Positions 1 to 11,085 of a stretch of 64,000 bases of DNA are shown here, piece after piece. Below the pieces are notes generated by a model. The model searched no databases. It was not told the origin of the DNA and saw nothing but the letters and a program-made list of their open reading frames with translations. Made by a program: the position numbers and the translations under genes. The stretch is from Echinarachnius parma (lineage: Eukaryota; Echinodermata; Echinoidea; Clypeasteroida; Echinarachniidae). Positions within the stretch are counted from its first letter, which is position 1. Each line of letters begins with the position of its first letter. Location of the stretch: assembly GCA_037951105.1 (NCBI GenBank), contig JBAMJV010005521.1, positions 34,940 through 98,939 on the forward strand, given 5' to 3'.

Positions 1-797
1 AACTGAAAGCAACAAGATCAGTATGTTTGACATTTCAGACAAAAGAACTACCGGAATATGTCACACTTGGATACGAAGCTTTCCGAGTGAAACCATATGT
101 ACCACCAATTATGCGATGCTTTAAATGTCAAAGAATAGGGCATAGTCAGGCACAATGTAAAGGAAAGACGAGGTGTGTAAGGTGTGGGGGTGACCACTCT
201 TTTGACAATTGCCAAAACAGGGAAACCCCAAAATGTGTCCGCTGTAACGGCCAGCATAGCGCTGCATATGGAGGGTGCCCGGAGTTAAAGAAAGCGCGCC
301 AAATTCAATCGTTTAGAATTGAAAACCAAATTAGCTATGCAGAAGCGGCGAAAACTCTAATGCAGAAACAGGGTGGCGATATTTTAAAGAATCAAGAACA
401 GGATAAGGTAGATAATAAAACTACCACAAAACGCCAAGATAGCCGTCCTAGCGCTATCCCCAGGCCTACCTTTGTTGCCCAGCGCAACAAGCCTGTCGTT
501 GACTCTAAGAGCAAGGCCGTTACAAAAGAGACAGACAAGAAAAGGGTTGTTATGGTAAGTGTACAAACACAAACTGACACATTTGAACAACAAACTCAAA
601 CAATTGAGCATCATGATGGTTTTCAATTCTCATGTGATCAACTTCTAGCTTTTTTGGTGTTTATTGTGAATAATCTGGATAATCCAGCATCCAGTTCGAA
701 ATCAAACCGCATACTACTTGTGGTTGAGGCGGCAAAGAGGTGCTTTGGAAAAAGCACGGACCCGTCTTGTATACATGCATTATTAAATGATGCCTAG
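1..797 (+). CDS. LINE ORF1, gag-like nucleic-acid-binding protein (partial)
   Basis: The frame is open from base 3, so the N-terminus lies outside the window; the first in-window start-like codon is not meaningful. Three cysteine clusters follow in order: CFKCQRIGHSQAQC (CX2CX4HX4C), CVRCGGDHSFDNC (CX2CX3HX4C) and CVRCNGQHSAAYGGC. After them comes a lysine/glutamine-rich, low-complexity stretch and a short hydrophobic C-terminal segment. Proteins of this kind coat the LINE RNA and act as chaperones in the ribonucleoprotein. The stop codon at 795-797 overlaps the start of ORF2, which suggests termination-reinitiation coupling. Family membership is well supported; the exact clade is not. Confidence 0.88.
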   Translation, partial: LKATRSVCLTFQTKELPEYVTLGYEAFRVKPYVPPIMRCFKCQRIGHSQAQCKGKTRCVRCGGDHSFDNCQNRETPKCVRCNGQHSAAYGGCPELKKARQIQSFRIENQISYAEAAKTLMQKQGGDILKNQEQDKVDNKTTTKRQDSRPSAIPRPTFVAQRNKPVVDSKSKAVTKETDKKRVVMVSVQTQTDTFEQQTQTIEHHDGFQFSCDQLLAFLVFIVNNLDNPASSSKSNRILLVVEAAKRCFGKSTDPSCIHALLNDA

Positions 798-3700
798 TTT
801 TGTACTTGTATTGATGGGTCTCCTGTCTCTCCTTCAATGGAATGCGCAAGGACTTACTTCCCATGGGTACGAGTTACAATCCTATTTATCAGCTTGTGCA
901 TGCAAACCTGATATTATTTGTATTCAGGAAACTTGGTTTAGAGAAAATAATGTTTTACAATTAGATGAGTATAATTGTATTCCTCACAATAGGACTACAG
1001 GAAACAGAGGCGGATGTGCCATATACGTACGAGGGAATTTAAAGTTTCGTTTAATAGATACTCCCAAGGATGAAGAATATCAATGTGTAGAGATTTATTT
1101 TGAAAATATAGTATTAAGTGTTATAAACTTGTATAACCCCTGTAGAAGAATAACATGTGGCTTTTTGAGTAATGTTTGGAATAAAATGAATAAACCTGCT
1201 ATTTTATGTGGAGACTTTAATAGCCATCATGAAATGTGGGGTAGTAACCACTGTGATAGAAATGGGAAAGAAATTGTTTCGTTTTTATCTGAAGATGACG
1301 CTGTTATTTTGAATAATGGAGCCCCGACTAGACTCGACGCTCATACTGGGACTCTCTCTTGTTTAGACTTGACTATTGTGAATAGCAAGTTAGCCGCTAA
1401 ATGTAAATGGAATGTTATTTTAGATAGATTCGGAAGCGATCACTTTCCTGTGGAAATAGGTATAGAAGTGCCAGGAAATGAATTTAAGAAAGGTTCTTTT
1501 AATGATAGTGGACATAGTAGGAAAATTAATTGGAATGTATATAAACAAGAGATTGACATTCGTCTTTCAGAGAAAATTAATTTTGTAAATGTTCATGATG
1601 AATATGAATTTATTTTAAAAGCTATATATGATGCTGTAGAGAAGGCGGCTGTAGATTGTACGAATAGGAATAAAAAACGCCTCCCTTCGGTTCCATGGTG
1701 GAATAAGGAATGTTGGGTTGCAGTTAAGTCTAGAAATAAAGTTAAGAGGACATTTGTAAGAACTGGAAAGTATGACGATTTATGTGAATTTAAGCGGAAA
1801 AAAGCATCAGCTCAGTGTATTATTAGACAGGCCAAAATGAATTATTGGAGAGAGTATTGTAAAAAAATTAATCGTTTTACTCCAGTTACGCAAATATGGA
1901 AAATGATAAGGAAAATGAGAGGAGAATTTATTAATAAGAAGAAAACAATTGTTATTAGTATTGATGGAGTATGTGTAAGTGATAATTGTGAAGTTGCAAA
2001 TGCATTAGGCAGTTGCTATAAAGATAATATTTGTGCAGGTACTAATACTAGTGTTGATGACCATGAGACGTTTGTACTTAATGATACACATGCAGTGGAA
2101 AGCTTGAATGAACCTTTTAATATGTTTGAATTTAAGGCAGCGATTAAGTTGTCAAAAGAATCAACCCCCGGTTTAGATGGAATTTGTAAACGCCATATTG
2201 TCTCTATGTCTAAAAGCGCTCATCATAAAATATTGGATTTGTTTAATCGTATTTGGGAGACGTCTAACCTTCCTAATGATTGGTTACATGCTATTCATGT
2301 CCCATTATTAAAACAAGGAAAGAGTGAGACAGACCCTAATTCATATAGACATATAGCCTTGACTTCATATTTGTGTAAGATAATGGAAAGAATGATATAT
2401 AAGAGACTGGATTGGTATGTGGAAAAATATAATATTCTATCTGACTGTCAATCGGGGTTTAGAAAAGGCAGAGGAGTCCTTGACTCGATTGTCATGCTAG
2501 ATACTGATATTAAAAAATGCATGATTGATAAAGGATATTTGGGTGTGGTTTTTATGGATTTTAATAAGGCGTACGACTCTGTTGAGAAGAGTAGTATTAT
2601 AAGGAAGTTGAAGATGTATGGGATTAATGATAGACTTTTATTATGGATATCATCTTTTCTTTCTAATAGATCTTTTAAAGTGAGAGTTAATGGAGAAGTG
2701 TCTAATCATTTTGTTGTTGATAGAGGCTTGCCTCAAGGAAGTGTAATATGTCCTTTATTGTTCAATATTTTGGTTAGTGATATAACAAAAGGGATATCAG
2801 TTGTTACTATGTCTGTATATGCTGACGATATTGCTTTTTGGATTCCTTGTAAAAAGCTGGAATTATTAGAGAGTAAACTTCAGTCCTGTATTAATACTCT
2901 GTATGAATGGAGTAAGGTGTGGAAAATGACCTTTTCAGCAGAAAAGTCATGTTATATGGTATTTACTAATAAGAAAAGTAATTGTGGAATGAAGTTATGT
3001 ATAAATGGTTTGAAATTAAACCAAGTACAGGAGTATAAATATTTGGGAGTATTATTTGATAGTAAATTAACTTGGTCAAAACATATTGAGAAAGTAAAAA
3101 TAAGTTGTCAAAAAAGAATTAATATGATGAGATGCGTATCTGGTTCTTCATGGGGAAGTGATTTTTATGCCCTTAATTTGATGTATAAACACCTTATTCG
3201 ACCTGTCATAGATTTTGCTGCAGAGGTGTATGGCTCTGCCTGCCAAACTCTAAAAAATTCGTTGGACTCTATACAATATCAATGTTTAAGGCTAGCTACT
3301 GGAGCCCTTCCAACGACATCTTTAGAGGCTCTGCAAGTGGAGTGTGGAGAGATGCCCTTAGAATTAAGGCGTCAGTTATTGACTGATAGATTGAAAAATA
3401 GAATTTTGAGTTCTTGTTTAAATCATCCCACAAGAGCATGTTTATTGGATTGTTGGCAATTTCATACACAAAAATGTGAAGAAAATATTAAATATCAATC
3501 TATAGCTGTTCGCACTTTAAAGTTGGATGTAGAGGTAGATACTTTTTGTATACCAGTACACCCTCCTTGGCATGTTATAGAACCTGAAGTTTGTTATGAT
3601 ATTCATAATAAAGTAAGTAAGTCAGATATGGTCGATCATCAAAGAATAGTTACTCAAGAAGTTATAAATACTCGTTGGATAAAATATTTAAGAATATATA

Positions 3701-4524
3701 CTGATGCATCAAAAGAGATGGTCAATGGATCTACGGCAGTCGCTTTTTATATTCCTCAAATGAGTGTATTATGTGGTAAAAAAGTGTCACCCATTTCAAT
3801 ATGCCGAGCGGAACAAGTAGCCATGGTTATGGCACTAAATTGGATTGCAGATTTCCAACCGTGTTCAGATGTGGTAATATTAACGGACTCTTTGAGTAGT
3901 CTATATGAAATTGAAAATGTATCAAATGATAATATTGTGCAAGAAATAATGTTTCAAGTTGCAAATTTGTATTATATGGGCATTAGTATATCTTTTGTAT
4001 GGATTCCTTCACATTGCAATATTTATGGAAATGAAGTGGCTGACTCGTTGGCAAAAGCAGCATTGAAAAGAGAATATATAGATATTTATGTTAAGAAATC
4101 ATGTAGTGAAATACGAGCAATTATTGGAAGGTATTATAATGCAATTTGGCAGAGTAAGTGGGATGCGTCCGAAAGAGGGCGACATTTGTATAATGTAAAG
4201 AAAAATGTACTTCCTGTCACATTACTGCGTTGTAATACAAGGCGTGAGGAAATTATTGTTTGTAGATTGAGACTTGGAGTAGTAAGATTAAATGACTTTA
4301 TGCAAAAAATTGGTAAACACCCGACAGGGTTGTGTGCTACATGTTTGGTCAGTGAAACGGTGGAGCATTTTTTATTATATTGTCGTATGTATGAAAAGGA
4401 GAGGGAGATGATGAAAAAAGAATTAAAACAAAATGCTCTAAGTATATACATACTATTACAACCATATAATATAAGTATTGTTATGAGGTTTATAAAGAGA
4501 ACAAATACATTCAAAGTGTTGTAG
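787..4524 (+). CDS. LINE ORF2: AP-endonuclease, reverse transcriptase, RNase H
   Basis: This 1245-residue protein should nick target DNA and copy the element's RNA by target-primed reverse transcription. Residues about 15-225 form an endonuclease/exonuclease/phosphatase domain (QWNAQG, IQETWF, CGDFNSH, GSDHFP). The RT spans roughly 430-720, with GLPQGS near 647 and the catalytic YADD near 678. RNase H lies at about 965-1100 (IYTDAS, ILTDSLSSL, WIPSHCN with GNEVAD). A CX2CX7HX4C cluster sits near residue 1182. The start is the ATGATG at 787, overlapping the ORF1 stop by 11 bases. One oddity is SYRHIALTS, where most relatives have RPIALTS. Otherwise all catalytic blocks look intact. Confidence 0.92.
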   Translation: MMPSFVLVLMGLLSLLQWNAQGLTSHGYELQSYLSACACKPDIICIQETWFRENNVLQLDEYNCIPHNRTTGNRGGCAIYVRGNLKFRLIDTPKDEEYQCVEIYFENIVLSVINLYNPCRRITCGFLSNVWNKMNKPAILCGDFNSHHEMWGSNHCDRNGKEIVSFLSEDDAVILNNGAPTRLDAHTGTLSCLDLTIVNSKLAAKCKWNVILDRFGSDHFPVEIGIEVPGNEFKKGSFNDSGHSRKINWNVYKQEIDIRLSEKINFVNVHDEYEFILKAIYDAVEKAAVDCTNRNKKRLPSVPWWNKECWVAVKSRNKVKRTFVRTGKYDDLCEFKRKKASAQCIIRQAKMNYWREYCKKINRFTPVTQIWKMIRKMRGEFINKKKTIVISIDGVCVSDNCEVANALGSCYKDNICAGTNTSVDDHETFVLNDTHAVESLNEPFNMFEFKAAIKLSKESTPGLDGICKRHIVSMSKSAHHKILDLFNRIWETSNLPNDWLHAIHVPLLKQGKSETDPNSYRHIALTSYLCKIMERMIYKRLDWYVEKYNILSDCQSGFRKGRGVLDSIVMLDTDIKKCMIDKGYLGVVFMDFNKAYDSVEKSSIIRKLKMYGINDRLLLWISSFLSNRSFKVRVNGEVSNHFVVDRGLPQGSVICPLLFNILVSDITKGISVVTMSVYADDIAFWIPCKKLELLESKLQSCINTLYEWSKVWKMTFSAEKSCYMVFTNKKSNCGMKLCINGLKLNQVQEYKYLGVLFDSKLTWSKHIEKVKISCQKRINMMRCVSGSSWGSDFYALNLMYKHLIRPVIDFAAEVYGSACQTLKNSLDSIQYQCLRLATGALPTTSLEALQVECGEMPLELRRQLLTDRLKNRILSSCLNHPTRACLLDCWQFHTQKCEENIKYQSIAVRTLKLDVEVDTFCIPVHPPWHVIEPEVCYDIHNKVSKSDMVDHQRIVTQEVINTRWIKYLRIYTDASKEMVNGSTAVAFYIPQMSVLCGKKVSPISICRAEQVAMVMALNWIADFQPCSDVVILTDSLSSLYEIENVSNDNIVQEIMFQVANLYYMGISISFVWIPSHCNIYGNEVADSLAKAALKREYIDIYVKKSCSEIRAIIGRYYNAIWQSKWDASERGRHLYNVKKNVLPVTLLRCNTRREEIIVCRLRLGVVRLNDFMQKIGKHPTGLCATCLVSETVEHFLLYCRMYEKEREMMKKELKQNALSIYILLQPYNISIVMRFIKRTNTFKVL

Positions 4525-4537
4525 AAGTTATGAATAT

Positions 4538-4595
<58 letters not shown>

Positions 4596-4883
4596 CCCTC
4601 TTTTTTTGCACACTAACTGGTGACGGGTTAAACTAATTTTAGATTAAGCTCCAAATAAAAGTGCTTACAGTATGTGAAAAATATGTTTATAAATATATTA
4701 TTGTTTTAATTTTCGGATAATGTTTCTGGTACCATACACCCCCCGCCCGCATTCCGTGTATATGAGTGGCCTAGGCCTTGTGCCGAGAAGCCTGCTATTA
4801 AATCATACATAGCCGGGTTGGCAGGATTATACTTTTAGAAAGCGGTTTGTAGGTTGAGTGGACCAGTGTATTGGACAGAATCC

Positions 4884-4921
<38 letters not shown>

Positions 4922-5046
4922 CTTTAATTTTGAAAATTGAGTTTTTGATAATTTAATTATGAAAAAAAAAAAGAAGTAATGTTTGGCGTAATATATTCTT
5001 TTGAATGCAACGCCAATTAAAATTAATAACAACAACAACAACAACA
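4525..5046 (+). other. LINE 3' UTR and tail
   Basis: Non-coding. It holds a (TA)n run at about 4541-4567 running into a T tract to about 4596, another T tract of over 30 at about 4887-4921, and the TAATAAC(AAC)n tail ending at 5046. No gene is seen. The assignment to the LINE is by position and tail type. Confidence 0.55.
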
Positions 5047-6039
5047 GTGCATGGGTAGTTACGTGTATCGTCCACTGACCTAAGTACAGGTCAGTGGTGT
5101 CGTCCCGCTAATCGACTGTGAAACTTTATATGGCATGGTACCCCCTGGGCAGTGCGTACCTATTGTTCCATGCTTTCACAACCACCTCGAATGCGAGTTG
5201 CGCCGACGACACGGTTGTATGTACAATCATTATGCGCTGTTACATTTCGTGTGGCCTTTACCGTACCATATAGTATAGCGATGTAAATGGTTGTGACAAC
5301 ACTTTTTAACACCAATCGATCGCAAGTTAAGCGTTCTTAGGCTGTACAAAGTACGTACGCACTTAAGGGGAAGGGGGTTCACACCAATAATACATGAAAA
5401 TGCAAAGATAGACATTTCCCAACAACTACTTGTTGAAAAGCCGTTTTTTTTTCTTTTCAAAACTGTGCTAATTAACAGGTTCAAAATCAAATTTGGCAGT
5501 CACTCTTTCGTACATAAAACAAAGTTCTGGTCTCTTAAACTGCTTATAAGGCCGTTGTGGATCTTTAAAAAAAGTCCGGCGGCGAAATAAGTCCGGAAAG
5601 ACAAAATCCACGCACAGATTTTGTCTGATTTCCCGCTATATATTTTTTGGTTGCTAACTTAAATTTAAAAAAAAAATGGTTGCAAACAAAACTCACCCTT
5701 AATCCAAATATTGTGGTTATTATGTTATATTTGGTGGCTTAAGTAAGATTTAGTGGTTGGATTAAATTTCGTGCCTAAAAATATGAAAATTAACTTGGCA
5801 GCTATACCCCTACAATACACTGCCCGGAGTGCATGCCGCAGCAGGATCGAATCCACGACCACATCGTCAGTCCGCCATTGTTTTATGTACACATGCAAGG
5901 ATATATGACTGCGCGAGTACATGACTACAGTTAACGCCTAGTAATACAATGGCTTTTGGAGTCATTGTTCTATGTGTGCATTACGCAAATAGACACCGCG
6001 CGCCTGATTTATGAATCCAAACTACATTTAAAATCGTAC
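5047..6039. other. non-coding stretch between LINE and gene A
   Basis: No supported gene. I searched the minus strand for counterparts of gene B's next exons (41313-41441 and onward) and found none. A tRNA-like patch around 5820-5875 (GATCGAATCC) may be a SINE remnant. The open frames here are short and random-looking. Confidence 0.5.
5072..5097. repeat. perfect 10-bp hairpin
   Basis: CCACTGACCT and AGGTCAGTGG are perfect inverted arms around a 6-base loop. It lies just after the LINE tail. Function unknown. Confidence 0.6.
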
Positions 6040-6278
6040 CTTCAAGCATCCTTTGATTTCAGCAAACAGATGAACGTGGAGTATCGCAATACGGTCGTCC
6101 GGCATGTCGTCTGGAAGGAATGGGATGACAGATATTCGCTTTTCATCGTAGTACCATGTCAGCAAGACAGCCCAGAACGAAGAGAAATGAGTAATTTGAA
6201 GTTTCATTTTTGTCTTGCTCATACAGATGACAGGGCAATCTGGTACACCAGTAGTTGCAGTTTTTATCCAAGCTGCAT
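6040..6278 (-). CDS. Gene A, exon 3: UPA domain
   Basis: The exon is bounded by an acceptor TTGCCTTGCAG and a donor AAG|GTACGA on the minus strand, 239 bp, entering in phase 1 and leaving in phase 0. It encodes DAAWIKTATTG, then LQITHFSSFW and FLPDDMPDDR near the end. Its paralogue at 41739-41977 has the same length and borders, which strongly supports the model. UPA is the beta-rich module that follows ZU5 in ankyrins, UNC5 and PIDD and packs against it. The next exon of gene A is not seen in the window; it may lie beyond the LINE to the left or have been lost. Confidence 0.85.
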
Positions 6279-6876
6279 CTGCAAGGCAACATCAGTGAAC
6301 GTTAATTGGGAATTGGAAAAATGGTTTAATTTCGTGGTATGGCAACATTGGTAGGTGAGGCTTACGTGAGGTCCCGAGTTCTATCCCAAAGTATAGCCAC
6401 CTTGTGCTTCATTCAGTACGAAAATGTGTATCTACATATATGCTACGCTCGACCCAGGTGTATAATGCGGAAGTATGGAACGCAGTTCCTTATCAGTTCG
6501 TGTTGTCTGGTTGCCTGGCTGCCATGCCTCCCAGGGAGTGGAGAACATGACTTTTCTGTGCTGGATGGATTGTAGTATGTATCCGTATAGTTTAGAGATG
6601 ATTAGCAATCATAGACGCTATATAATTTAGTAGGCGCTATATAAAATAGGAATAATAATTGTCGCTAATGCTGTTGCCGAGATAATGATGATAATAATGA
6701 TAATGATGATTATGAGGATGATAATCATACTGACGGTGAAATGGTGTTGATGCTGGCGATGATAATGGTGATCGTAATTGTGATAAAGATGATCAAAATA
6801 TCACTGATGATAACGCGATTTAGATCACAATAACGATATGATGGCGGGTATAATACAGACAATTACAATAACCCAC
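6279..6876 (-). other. Gene A intron between ZU5 and UPA exons
   Basis: 598 bp with a GAT/AAT-rich simple-sequence stretch at about 6650-6830. The paralogous intron in gene B carries a (TAGA)n microsatellite instead. Confidence 0.7.
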
Positions 6877-7215
6877 CCTGAGTTTCTTGTTTTGTGTACA
6901 ACATGGCTGGTACGTTATTCATGCTACCATCTTCCATCAGGATCGCGCTGTGTGGCATCGTTACTGTCACCGGTTTCTCGAAGATTAGTCCCGGGGGCGT
7001 GCAGCGGATGCCATAGCTGACCAACATTTCATCTTCTCCAAAGACTAGATCGTCTGGAAGCTCCGTCAGGACCTGGAGACCTATCTCTTGGCTGGTTCCT
7101 TCCTGAAGAGCTCCAGGAGGAATCGAGAGTGTGACGCCATACGACTCGATATATAGATCTCCACCACGATGATCAAAGATTCCACTCGCATATTTGACTT
7201 GTGTGGAGGAGATAC
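6877..7215 (-). CDS. Gene A, exon 2: ZU5 domain
   Basis: A 339-bp exon, phase 1 on both sides, between acceptor TTTTAATGTAG and donor CAGG|GTGGGT. It is open throughout and carries ZU5 hallmarks: IFDHRGGDLYIESYG, VTLSIPPGAL, VSYGIRCTPPGL and KPVTVTMPHSA. ZU5 domains connect membrane or scaffold modules to UPA and death domains; in PIDD they mediate autoproteolysis, but no HFS/HFT cleavage motif is seen in this exon. The reading frame joins the ankyrin exon as AALG|ISSTQV without a stop. Its paralogue at 42377-42694 confirms the exon. Confidence 0.92.
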
Positions 7216-7468
7216 CTACATTAAAAGTAGTAAGGGTGTTTACATTATTACCCTTTTCTCCTATATAAACTTTTGTTATTTACCTCTAAAAATTGAATCT
7301 ATATTAATTGCATTACTAGTTGTGTTATTTCTGTTTCATAGTTATTAATATAATTGAATTAAATATTATTAGGGTCAATACAAACAATATCGTTAATTGC
7401 CCTCTTCTGCTCATAACAATAACAGAATAATAATGCTACTAACAATACTACTCCAAACTGTGTCTTAC

Positions 7469-10301
7469 CTAAGGCAGCGATTCCTTCTGAGATCTCGGTG
7501 AAGCCAAATGTCTCTTCTCTCAGTTCGTCTCCCATTTGCTGCTCAAGCATACCCTTACTTCCGGGTTCCATGTACGCGACGCAATGAGAAGGACTATTTT
7601 CAATTGCGAGTTGAAGCGCTGTTCTACTATCGTATCGCTTAATGCTCAAGTCGGCCCCTTCGTTAACTTTGTCAAGATTACCTGTGTGAGCTGCTAGATG
7701 TAGCGCCGTATTCACATCGCTACCCGGGTGATTCAGATTAGCCGCTTTATCTTCGAGATATTTCACCGTGTTAAGATGACCATTTAAAGATGCAAGATGC
7801 AGTGCCGTATGCCCTTTGCCACCCAGTAGATTCAAGTCGGCTCCTTTATCTAAAAGATATTTTACTGTGTCAAGATGGCCATTGGATGATGCATCTTGCA
7901 GTGCTGTAGATCCATCGTTATCTGGCTCATTCAAGTCGGCTCCTTCATCAATGAGATATTTGACGGTGTCAATATGGCCACTGAATGATGCAAGATGTAG
8001 TGCTGTAGATCCATCTTGTCTCTGCTTGTTGACGTCAGCTCCTTTATCTATGAGATATTTGACTTCGTCAATATGGTCATAGAATGATGCAAGATGTAGT
8101 GCTGTAGATCCATCTTGTCTCTGCTTATTGACGTCAGCTCCTTTATCTATGAGGTATTTGACTGTGTCAATATGGCCATTGGATGATGCATGATGTAGTG
8201 CCGTATTTCCATTGCTACCCGTCTTATTCAAGTCGGCTCCTTTATCTATGAGATATTTGACTGTGCCAAGCTGGCCATTGTATGATGCAAGGTGGAGTGC
8301 GTTGCATCCATCTTGTCTCTGCTTGTTGACGTCAGCTCCTTTATCTATGAGGTATTTGACTGTGTCAATATGGCCATTGGATGATGCATTATGTAGTGCC
8401 GTATCTCCATTGCTACCCGTCTTATTCAAGTCGGCTCCTTTATCGATGAGGTATTTGACTATGTTAAGATGGCCATTGGATGATGCATGATTTAGTGCCG
8501 TATCCCCATTGCTATCCGATTGATTCAAGTCGGTTCCGTCATCTATAAGATATTTGACTGTGTTCAGATGGCCATTGGATGATGCAAAATGTAGTGCGTT
8601 GCATCCATCTTCCTTTCTTGGCTGGTTGACCTCAGCTCCTTTATCTATGAGATATTTGACTGTGTCAAGATGGCCTTTGTATGATGCAAGATGTAGTCCG
8701 TTGCATCCATCTCTTCTCTGCTTGTTGACGTCTGCTCCTATATCTATGAGATATTTGACCGTGTCGAGATGGCCATTGGATGATGCAAGATGTAGTGCCG
8801 TATCTCCATTGCTAACCGCCTGACTCAAGTCGGCTCCTTTATGTATAAGATATTTGACTGTGGCAAGCTGGCCATTTAATGATGCAAGATGTAGTGCCGT
8901 AGATCCATCTTGTCTCTGCTTGTTGACGTCAGCTCCTTTATCTATGAGATATTTGACTGTGTCAATATGGCCACGGAATGATGCAAGATGTAGTGCCGTA
9001 GATCCATCTTGTCTCTGCTTGTTGATGTCAGCTACTTTACCTATGAGGTATTTGACTGTGTCACTATGGCCCTTGGATGATGCAATATGTAGTGCGTTGC
9101 TTCCATCTTTCCTCTGCGTGTTGACGTCAGCTTCTTTATCTATGAGGTATTCCACAATATCAATATGACCATTTTGAGATGCAAGATGTAGTGCCGTAGA
9201 TCCATCTTGTCTCTGCTTATTGACGTCAGCTCCTTTATCTATGAGATATTTGACTGTGTAAAGCTGGCCATTTAATGATGCAAGATGTAGTGCCGTAGAT
9301 CCATCTTGTCTCTGCTTGTTGACGTCAGCTCTTTTATCTATGAGGTATTTGAATTTGTCAATATGGCCACTGATTGATGCAAGATGTAGTGCCGTAGATC
9401 CATCTTGTCTCTGCTGGTTGACGTCAGCTCCTTTATCTATCAGGTTTTCCACAATATCAATATGACCATTTTTAGATGCAAGATGTAGTGCCGTATTTGC
9501 ATTACTATCCTGCTGATTCAAGTCGGCTCCTTTGTCTTTAAGATACTTCGATGTGTCTGTATGGCCACTGTACGATGCAAGATGCAGCGGACTGCGCCCA
9601 TCATCCCGTCGTTGGTTCACGTCATGCCCTTCATTTATAAGATGTTTCACTATGTCAAGATGGCCTTCGGATGATGCAAGATGTAGTGCCGTAGATCCAT
9701 CTTCCCTCTGCTGGTTGACGTCGGCTCCTTCATCTATGAGATATTTGACTGTTTCAAGACGGCCCTTGGATGATGCATCATGCAGTGCCGTATGTCCATT
9801 GTTATCTGGCTGATTCAAGTCGGCTCCTTTAGCAATGAGATATTTGACTGTGTCAAGGTGGCCATTGAATGATGCAATATGTAGTGCCGTAGATCCATCT
9901 TCCCTCTGCTGGTTGACGTCGGCTCCTTCATCTATGAGATATTTGACTGTTTCAAGACGGCCCTTGGATGATGCATCATGCAGTGCCGTATGTCCATTTT
10001 TATCTGGCTGATTCAAGTCGGCTCCTTTATCTATGAGGTATTTGACTGTGTCAATATGGCCTCCGTATGATGCAAGATGTAATGCTGTATTTCCATCATG
10101 ATCCCGACTACCAACGTCAGCACCCTGACTTATCAGATAGGTAACGATGCCGAGTTGGTCATTTTCTGCGGCTAAATGCAAAGCTGTTCTCCCATCTTCA
10201 AATTGCATACAGAGCCATTGATTTTCTTGTAGAATTATGTTTCTGATTGATTTTATATCACCATATGCCACCGCTGCTCGAAATTGATATTTCGAGGTCA
10301 T
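7469..10301 (-). CDS. Gene A, exon 1: ankyrin-repeat array (26 repeats)
   Basis: This exon gives 944 codons plus one base. It starts at ATG (MTSKYQFRAAVAYGDIKS) and ends at donor TTAG|GTAAGA. After a short N-terminal helix region come 26 ankyrin repeats, nearly all 33 residues, with the core TALHLASSNGHLDTVKYLID and linkers such as KQRQ or QPDN. One repeat has 34 residues and the last is short. A tail rich in acidic residues ends in EGIAALG and joins the ZU5 exon. Ankyrin arrays bind protein partners; no enzymatic motif is present. The open frame continues past 7469 into a hydrophobic stretch, but that is intron read-through, not a membrane segment. Upstream in-frame codons exist, but this is the first ATG. 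Confidence 0.93.
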
Positions 10302-11085
10302 TATTGTTCGCAGTCGTAAGAATTTTCTTACAAATGTCACCAGTTGCACTTCTTAGACTTTGAATAAAATCTGTACAGGTCACAATTCACTTCAAGAGCA
10401 CTCTTCAATCCGAGCTAGAACCGCGACCGTTTTATTCTACATGTTACTTTTGTCCAACTGCTCCGATATGGTGGGCATACAAATACTGATGCTTTGGTGC
10501 CGTGTTGTATTGCAGTGGAGGAAATCGGGGAGTTGAAGATCAATGTTCAAATGTACATTTTTTGCACGTTTTCAAATGCCGTATTTGCTTTGTATCGTTC
10601 AGAGAATATCTTCCCTTTTGGTTTCAAAACTGCGTATTTTGATCTGTGTACATAACAACACACTTTAAATATGTGATAAGAAATGTGTAACTCGGTCATT
10701 TAATGGTCTTTGACAGGTTTTGAATCACAATGATATATGCTGGTTGAATCTTAATCAAATTCATACCTTTAGTGAGGTAGTTTAGACGCTTGCATTTTCG
10801 TTTCTTAACAGATCAAGAATATGAATTGTCTTAATACGTAAGTACGGCATGGACTTACATGAAAGTCGAAACGACTAATCAATCCTTGTGTGGGAATCCA
10901 AGCAAAAATACATGTTTGTACGATATTAATTAAAATGAACAGCACAAACGTGATTACACATGTCCGATAATTTAAGTATTACTACGTGATGTAGTATAGT
11001 ACATAGAACCGCCTATATTCAACCTGTGTATATGTGTATATATATACATGTCATGTTGCACTTTGCTGTTTTGCTTGTTAATTGG

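Larger units (their letters stand above)
1..5046 (+). mobile_element. I-group non-LTR retrotransposon (LINE), 5' end outside window
   Basis: Two overlapping open frames, a zinc-knuckle ORF1 followed by an endonuclease-RT-RNase H ORF2, identify a LINE of the I superfamily (I, Nimb, Ingi, Jockey relatives; RNase H is kept mainly in the I group). The element enters from the left edge. Its 3' end is taken as the TAATAAC(AAC)n tail at 5024-5046, a typical simple-repeat LINE tail; this boundary is inferred. Both frames are open in the visible part, so the copy is young or recently active. It lies downstream of ankyrin gene A in the same neighbourhood and may separate that gene from its last exons. 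Confidence 0.85.

Noticed and set aside
787-864. Minus-strand frames over the LINE ORFs (for example 661-864 and 4134-4613)
   Set aside because: Antisense shadows of the LINE coding frames.
5956-6354. Plus-strand 132-codon frame
   Set aside because: It is antisense to the UPA exon, whose minus-strand reading has matched splice sites and a paralogue.
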